Source: Sedimentisphaerales bacterium
GTDB taxonomy: Bacteria; Planctomycetota; Phycisphaerae; Sedimentisphaerales; SM23-30
Direction of reading: 5' to 3'
NCBI GenBank assembly: GCA_016932145.1
Contig: JAFGDI010000366.1
Location: 1 to 10,150 of the forward strand
DNA length: 10,150 nucleotides
The position numbers and the translations under genes are program-made. Position 1 is the first letter of the stretch. Each line of letters opens with the position of its first letter. The notes under the pieces were generated by a model. That model did no database searches. It was not told the DNA's origin and was given only the letters and a program-made list of their open reading frames with translations. Below, one piece after another: positions 6,116 through 10,150 of the stretch.

Positions 6116-7444
6116 TTGGGTGAAGTATTAACAAATATATGGGACAAGATCCTGCGTACTTTTCAGCAGGAATATAATGCACTCTGGCGTCATTGGTTTG
6201 AGCAGTTAGAGCCATTGAGCCTTGATGGCGGTATCTTGCGCATAGGAGTAGCCGAAGAGTCTTGGCGTCAGTATCTCAGTTTGCGTTGCAGCGGTGGCCT
6301 GACCAGTGCTGCCCAGCGTATAACGGGTCATTTTGTCACGATCGAGTATGCGATGCCGGGCGAAAGGACTGATGCCGACCGTCGCCAGACCAGCGAGCAG
6401 GCGGTAGTGCTTGACGCCAGTGAGATAACCTATTTCAATCCGGATTATACCTTTGATAATTTTGTAGTAGGTCCCAGTAATCGTCTGGCCCATGCCGCCT
6501 GTGTGGCGGTGAGTGAGTCGCCGGGCGAGACTTATAATCCATTATTTATTCATGGCTCTGTAGGTCTGGGTAAGACCCATATTATGCAGGCTGCCTGTCA
6601 GGCATTGAAGAAGCGCAACCCGGCCTCGAAGATATTGTATCTGACCTGCGAGACTTTTGTAAATGATTTCGTGCGTGCCTTGCGTCAGGGCGATCTGTAT
6701 GATTTCCGTTATAAATATCGCTATGTTGATGTGCTGGTAATTGACGATATACAGTTCCTGACCGAAAAGGAGCAGTCGCAGGAAGAGTTTTTCCATACCT
6801 TTAACAGTTTGTATCAGAGTCGCAAGCAGATAATAATTTCCGCAGATAGTCCGCCCTCAGAGATACCCAAGCTGGAAGATCGCCTGATCAGTCGGTTTAA
6901 TCAGGGTTTGGTTACTCGAATTGATAATCCTGCTTTTGAAACGAGAATGGCTATCTTATATAATAAGGCGGCTCTGCGTGGCATTAATCCTCCGGAAGAT
7001 GTTATCAGCTTTATAGCCGAGCGGATCACCAGTAATACTCGTGAGCTGGAAGGTGCTTTGACCAAGGTTTATGGCTATGCCATGCTGGGCGATGGTAAGA
7101 TCACAATGGAACTGGCGCGTCAGGCATTAGGGGTAGAGTCTATCCCTCGTCACTCGCAGGTAACTATCTCGCAGATCATTGATGCTATTACCAGTCATTT
7201 CAATGTCAAGCTCAGTGACTTACAGGGCAAGCGGCGCAGCCGCAGTATAGCTTACCCGCGTCAGATATGTATGTACCTGGCGCGTGAGCTGACCCGTCAT
7301 AGTCTGGAAGAGATTGGCGGCCATTTCGGTGGTCGTGATCATACCACGGTAATGCATTCCTGCCGGAACATTGATAATCTCTGTGACCACGACCCGCAGG
7401 TGCGTGATCTGGTCGATTCACTGGTAGCGAGCCTGACAAAATAA
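6116..7444 (+). CDS. dnaA: Chromosomal replication initiator protein DnaA
   Basis: DnaA binds DnaA boxes, melts the origin and loads the helicase. The 442 residues show the standard layout. Domain I, for protein contacts, covers about 1-85 (IWDKILRTFQQEYNALWRHW), followed by a very short linker. AAA+ domain III starts near 100, with Walker A GSVGLGKTH (147-155, Lys153), Walker B VLVIDDIQFL (Asp210, Asp211), a sensor-1 stretch IIISADSPP and a sensor-2 helix RELEGALTK. DNA-binding domain IV ends with the signature GGRDHTTVMH (405-414) after RRSRSIAYPRQICMYLAREL. The start codon is TTG, chosen because an AAAGGA site (6102-6107) lies 8 nt upstream and no in-frame ATG or GTG precedes domain I. The gene is alone: purF is upstream, a DUF1016 fragment downstream, and there is no dnaN or DnaA-box cluster. 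Confidence 0.98.
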   Translation: MGEVLTNIWDKILRTFQQEYNALWRHWFEQLEPLSLDGGILRIGVAEESWRQYLSLRCSGGLTSAAQRITGHFVTIEYAMPGERTDADRRQTSEQAVVLDASEITYFNPDYTFDNFVVGPSNRLAHAACVAVSESPGETYNPLFIHGSVGLGKTHIMQAACQALKKRNPASKILYLTCETFVNDFVRALRQGDLYDFRYKYRYVDVLVIDDIQFLTEKEQSQEEFFHTFNSLYQSRKQIIISADSPPSEIPKLEDRLISRFNQGLVTRIDNPAFETRMAILYNKAALRGINPPEDVISFIAERITSNTRELEGALTKVYGYAMLGDGKITMELARQALGVESIPRHSQVTISQIIDAITSHFNVKLSDLQGKRRSRSIAYPRQICMYLARELTRHSLEEIGGHFGGRDHTTVMHSCRNIDNLCDHDPQVRDLVDSLVASLTK

Positions 7445-7489
7445 GCCCGACTATTTCGATGTTGAGATACTGAATATGGGGAAGGTATT

Positions 7490-7912
7490 ATGAGTCTAAA
7501 TGAAATGACATCTGACAAACAATATCGCCAGTGGCTCATTGATATTAAGCAGCGGATCCGGAATGCCCAGATCAAAGCAGCCGTAGCGGTCAATTCAGCT
7601 CTGGTAGAGTTTTACTGGTCGCTGGGTGAGGATATTGCCCGCAAGCAGGAGCAGGCAGCGTGGGGAAGTGGCTTTTTACAGCAGTTAAGCAAAGACCTTA
7701 TGGCAGAATTCCCGGAAATGAAAGGCCTGTCTAAGCGGAATCTGGAATATATGAGGAATTTGTATCTCTTTTATTGTAAAGGAGATATAATTGTGAAGCA
7801 ACTTGCTTCGCAATTGGACTGCCCAGATTGCAAGCGGAACCAAACTGCCATTGAGTCAGGAAGTCAGGGAGCCGGGGCAATTAGGAAGCAATATGAGGGA
7901 AAAGGAATATGA
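7490..7912 (+). CDS. DUF1016 (YhcG-like) N-terminal domain protein, truncated
   Basis: Residues 10-109 match the DUF1016 N-terminal domain: FYWSLGEDIARKQEQAAWGS, LSKDLMAEFPEMKGLSKRNL and YMRNLYLFY are characteristic. Full proteins of this family (YhcG-like) are roughly 330-370 residues and end in a PD-(D/E)XK nuclease domain; this one has 140 and lacks it completely. After IVKQLASQL (residues 101-109) the family similarity stops, and a Cys/Gly/Gln-rich tail without recognisable relatives follows. A 27 nt palindrome sits exactly at that break. The start has a GGGGAAGG ribosome site, so the fragment may still be translated. Its last codons overlap the lipoprotein start by 4 nt (ATGA). It is probably a gene remnant now serving as the first frame of a transcript with the lipoprotein and lnt. 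A stand-alone domain protein is the alternative. Confidence 0.8.
   Translation: MSLNEMTSDKQYRQWLIDIKQRIRNAQIKAAVAVNSALVEFYWSLGEDIARKQEQAAWGSGFLQQLSKDLMAEFPEMKGLSKRNLEYMRNLYLFYCKGDIIVKQLASQLDCPDCKRNQTAIESGSQGAGAIRKQYEGKGI
7789..7815. repeat. 27 nt palindrome at the DUF1016 break
   Basis: AATTGTGAAGCAA (7789-7801) and TTGCTTCGCAATT (7803-7815) are inverted copies around a single C, with one G-T wobble among 13 pairs. The palindrome covers codons 101-109 of the truncated gene, where similarity to the DUF1016 family ends. It resembles a protein-binding or recombination half-site pair more than a terminator. Confidence 0.75.
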
Positions 7913-8526
7913 AGATAATCAAATTTATATCGGTGACGATTTCTTTAATGCTTTTGGTTGCAGGGTGCGGCTCAGCAGGTAAGTGCCCGGCTTATACCGA
8001 TGATCAAGTGGTCAGTGTCAGTTTTGGTAATATGCGGGTTAAGACCGACCTGCCCCAAAACTGGGTCAAGATAAGAGAAACTATCGGAACAGTTCATGTT
8101 CTTATTTATACTGTTCTGGCCAGTGAGCAGCCATCGGCTCAAAATGATGCTCAGGCCTTTTTTAAGGCTCAGGGCTGCGATGCCAGAATGGAGCTGGATA
8201 TGTACAAGGACTATGTCTTATTCGGCAAGGAGTTCACGCCGGAAAGCGGCAATGTTATGCTCGCTTCAGAGCGGGTGAATGATAATTACTGGCTGGTCAA
8301 GTGGCAGGGTAAAGGCCCGGATCATGATTATATTATCTGGGATATTATCGGGGTTAAAGATGAGGTAGCTTTGCATATTCGTCTGACCTGCCCGATGGTT
8401 GATAATTACCAGCCGTTCGCCGACAGGCTTCAGTGCGATCTGGACCAGATATTCAAGACGCTGGAGATAGTCCTGCCGACAGAGGGAGCTATTCCGCCGG
8501 CTGATACGGTTTCAGAAAACGCTTAG
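7909..8526 (+). CDS. Putative lipoprotein of unknown function
   Basis: This 205-residue protein begins with a lipoprotein signal peptide: MKIIK, a hydrophobic core, then a lipobox VAGC with Cys20 as the lipid-bearing residue. Signal peptidase II would cleave before Cys20. Ser-Ala-Gly follow the Cys, with no Asp at the +2 position. The mature part is soluble-looking and mixed alpha/beta, with cysteines at CPAY and GCDA. It contains LPQNWVKIRE, DMYKDYVLFGKEF and VNDNYWLVKWQGKGPDHDYI, but I recognise no named domain. The start is set by the lipobox and an AGGGA site about 8 nt upstream, and it overlaps the DUF1016 stop as ATGA. lnt follows 34 nt downstream, so the lipoprotein and an enzyme that finishes lipoproteins are probably co-transcribed. 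Confidence 0.85.
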   Translation: MKIIKFISVTISLMLLVAGCGSAGKCPAYTDDQVVSVSFGNMRVKTDLPQNWVKIRETIGTVHVLIYTVLASEQPSAQNDAQAFFKAQGCDARMELDMYKDYVLFGKEFTPESGNVMLASERVNDNYWLVKWQGKGPDHDYIIWDIIGVKDEVALHIRLTCPMVDNYQPFADRLQCDLDQIFKTLEIVLPTEGAIPPADTVSENA

Positions 8527-8560
8527 AAAACCAGACTTTCTTGTCAGACCAGAGGAATAT

Positions 8561-10150
8561 ATGACCCAGACACTATCAGACAATCAAGTTAAGCCAGAGC
8601 AGGGGCGGAGTTCATTTTTACGAGCCTGTATTTTACCGCTGCTGAGTATGGCCTTGCTCTGGAGCAGTCAGGAGCCGCTGGGCTGGAGCCTGTGCAGTTG
8701 GTTTGCTTTGGTTCCCTGGCTGATAGCTACGGTTCGCAATGAGCGATATATACAGTCGGCAATGGTCAATCTGGTTTGCGGTACGGCATATTTTATAGTA
8801 AGCCTTTTGTGGTTGGCTAATGTAACGGCGGCGGGTATGGCGGGACTATCGGTATATCTTTCTTTATACTTTGTCCTTTCGGGTTTTATCCTGCGTCGGG
8901 TTTATGTTGTTACCAGCTGGTGGTTCATGCTGGCTTTGCCGTTGGTGTGGGTTGCCCAGGAGTATTTGCGTGGTACGGTAATGACCGGGTTCCCCTGGCT
9001 GTTTATCTCTCATACACTCATTGATCATAGTAATCTTGTGCAGATAGCTGATATCAGCGGTGCTTATGGTATAACCTTTCTGGCAGTTATGGTCAATGGC
9101 TTTATTGCAGATCTGCTATTGCGTTCCCAGTTTCGATATAAGCCCGGCACTGATAAGCGGGTTAATCTTTTACTGGCAAGGTTTTTTCTGTTGCTGGTAG
9201 TATATATCAGTGTCTATTGTTATGGCATTTATCGCAATCAGGAATCGCAGCAGACTATGACTGCCGGGCCAGTGGTGGCGGTTATTCAGGAAGCGATACC
9301 ACAGTATGTCAAGGAGTCCGGCGGCAGCAGTATTCAGGAGATAATTGACCGGCATATTGCCCTGACCCATCAGGCCTGTGCCGGAGCGGTTAAGCCAGAG
9401 CTGGTAGTCTGGCCGGAGACTATGGTCCTTAATGCGATCAACGATGAATTTCTGGCACTGGCAGCCGAGAAGGAGATGTTCGTCAGTGAATTTCAGTCAG
9501 ACATAGACGACTCACTGGCAACAGACCGGGAATTGTCCTTGCTGGCAGCTCAGTACAATGTGTCCTTGCTGATCGGTACGCCCGGCGTGCTTTTGGGGTT
9601 CAATGCTGATAAGAGTGAGCTGGTGAATAATGGCCGAACCAATTCGGCAATAATGTATAACCCTGATGGTTCGCGCAGCGGCTTGCGATATGATAAGATG
9701 CACCGAGTGCCTTTTGGCGAGTATGTACCATTTAAAGAGAGTTTCCCCTGGCTTAATCAACTGCTGCTGAAGTTTACGCCTTATGGCTATGATTACAGTA
9801 TTAATGCCGGAGTTAAGCCGGTGAAATTCAGTATTGCCGCGGCAGATGGCAGTGAATATTCCTTTACTGTGGCGATCTGTTATGAAGATGTTACCCCGGT
9901 AGCGGCCAGTCATCTGGCCAACTGGGATAATACCGACTTTATGCTCAATATAAGTAATGATGGCTGGTTTGTAAATGAGCGCTCAGGTAAGATCGAGCCA
10001 ACCGCCGAGCTGATGCAGCATCTGGCCATAAGTCGATATCGGGCTATAGAGCATCGTATCGGCATTGCCCGGTCGGTGAATTGTGGGGTTAGTGCAATGG
10101 TCAGGCCTGATGGTTCAGTGCAGAGTAATCCTCTGTCGGCCAGTTTGCCG
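8561..10150 (+). CDS. lnt: Apolipoprotein N-acyltransferase, 3' end beyond window
   Basis: This inner-membrane enzyme transfers a third acyl chain from phospholipid to the N-terminal Cys of lipoproteins, the last step of lipoprotein maturation in diderm bacteria. The frame is open from the ATG at 8561 to the window end (530 codons, no stop). Several membrane segments fill residues about 25-245. The nitrilase-like periplasmic domain follows, with the full triad: Glu286 in VVWPET, Lys379 in YDKMHRVPFGEYVP, and Cys440 in VAICYED. Supporting Glu387 (FGEYVP) and Tyr441-Glu442 also match essential positions of the E. coli enzyme, and NISNDGWF is present. It is longer than the 512-residue E. coli protein, with extra sequence between the Glu and Lys regions (EFQSDIDDS). 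An AGAGGA site lies 4 nt before the ATG. Confidence 0.96.
   Translation, partial: MTQTLSDNQVKPEQGRSSFLRACILPLLSMALLWSSQEPLGWSLCSWFALVPWLIATVRNERYIQSAMVNLVCGTAYFIVSLLWLANVTAAGMAGLSVYLSLYFVLSGFILRRVYVVTSWWFMLALPLVWVAQEYLRGTVMTGFPWLFISHTLIDHSNLVQIADISGAYGITFLAVMVNGFIADLLLRSQFRYKPGTDKRVNLLLARFFLLLVVYISVYCYGIYRNQESQQTMTAGPVVAVIQEAIPQYVKESGGSSIQEIIDRHIALTHQACAGAVKPELVVWPETMVLNAINDEFLALAAEKEMFVSEFQSDIDDSLATDRELSLLAAQYNVSLLIGTPGVLLGFNADKSELVNNGRTNSAIMYNPDGSRSGLRYDKMHRVPFGEYVPFKESFPWLNQLLLKFTPYGYDYSINAGVKPVKFSIAAADGSEYSFTVAICYEDVTPVAASHLANWDNTDFMLNISNDGWFVNERSGKIEPTAELMQHLAISRYRAIEHRIGIARSVNCGVSAMVRPDGSVQSNPLSASLP

Noticed and set aside
1..10150. CRISPR array, tRNA or rRNA genes
   Set aside because: I saw no regularly spaced repeats and no tRNA- or rRNA-like sequence in the gaps.

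Overview
This window looks like chromosomal DNA from a bacterium of moderate G+C. Planctomycetota is my best guess, probably the Phycisphaerae side. The strongest pointer is a HYExAFE-type protein (minus strand, 889-1407), a family I know chiefly from planctomycetes. A diderm cell envelope is indicated by a lipoprotein gene followed by lnt. The assignment is an inference from gene content, not a phylogeny.

Layout. Positions 1-1407 hold four minus-strand genes read towards position 1: HYExAFE protein, CGGC-domain protein, acylphosphatase and the N-terminus of an HtpX-like membrane protease, which runs off the window. Positions 1475-2647 (minus) encode an AAA ATPase of the DUF4143 class. This gene lies between two imperfect 73-76 bp direct repeats. 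One repeat is the 5' end of the HYExAFE gene and the other is a decayed copy of it, so the ATPase looks like an insertion or duplication product. Its promoter (TTGAAA, 17 bp, TAATAT) lies so close to the ATG that the mRNA would be nearly leaderless.

From 3072 everything reads on the plus strand: an OFA-type MFS transporter; purF with a good promoter and a hairpin in its leader; dnaA with a TTG start; a truncated DUF1016 (YhcG-like) gene; a lipoprotein; and lnt, cut off by the window end. Between purF and dnaA is a roughly 126 bp block of nested palindromes that resembles a small interspersed repeat.

How the genes relate. purF (first step of purine synthesis), dnaA (replication initiation), lnt (lipoprotein maturation) and htpX/acyP are housekeeping. 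dnaA has no dnaN, recF or gyrB next to it in the window and no convincing DnaA-box cluster, so I see no support for an origin here. The accessory signal is the ATPase cassette, the HYExAFE protein with its nuclease-like motifs, and the broken DUF1016 gene. I do not find a complete, recognisable new system. The repeat-flanked ATPase and the palindromic block are the parts most worth following.
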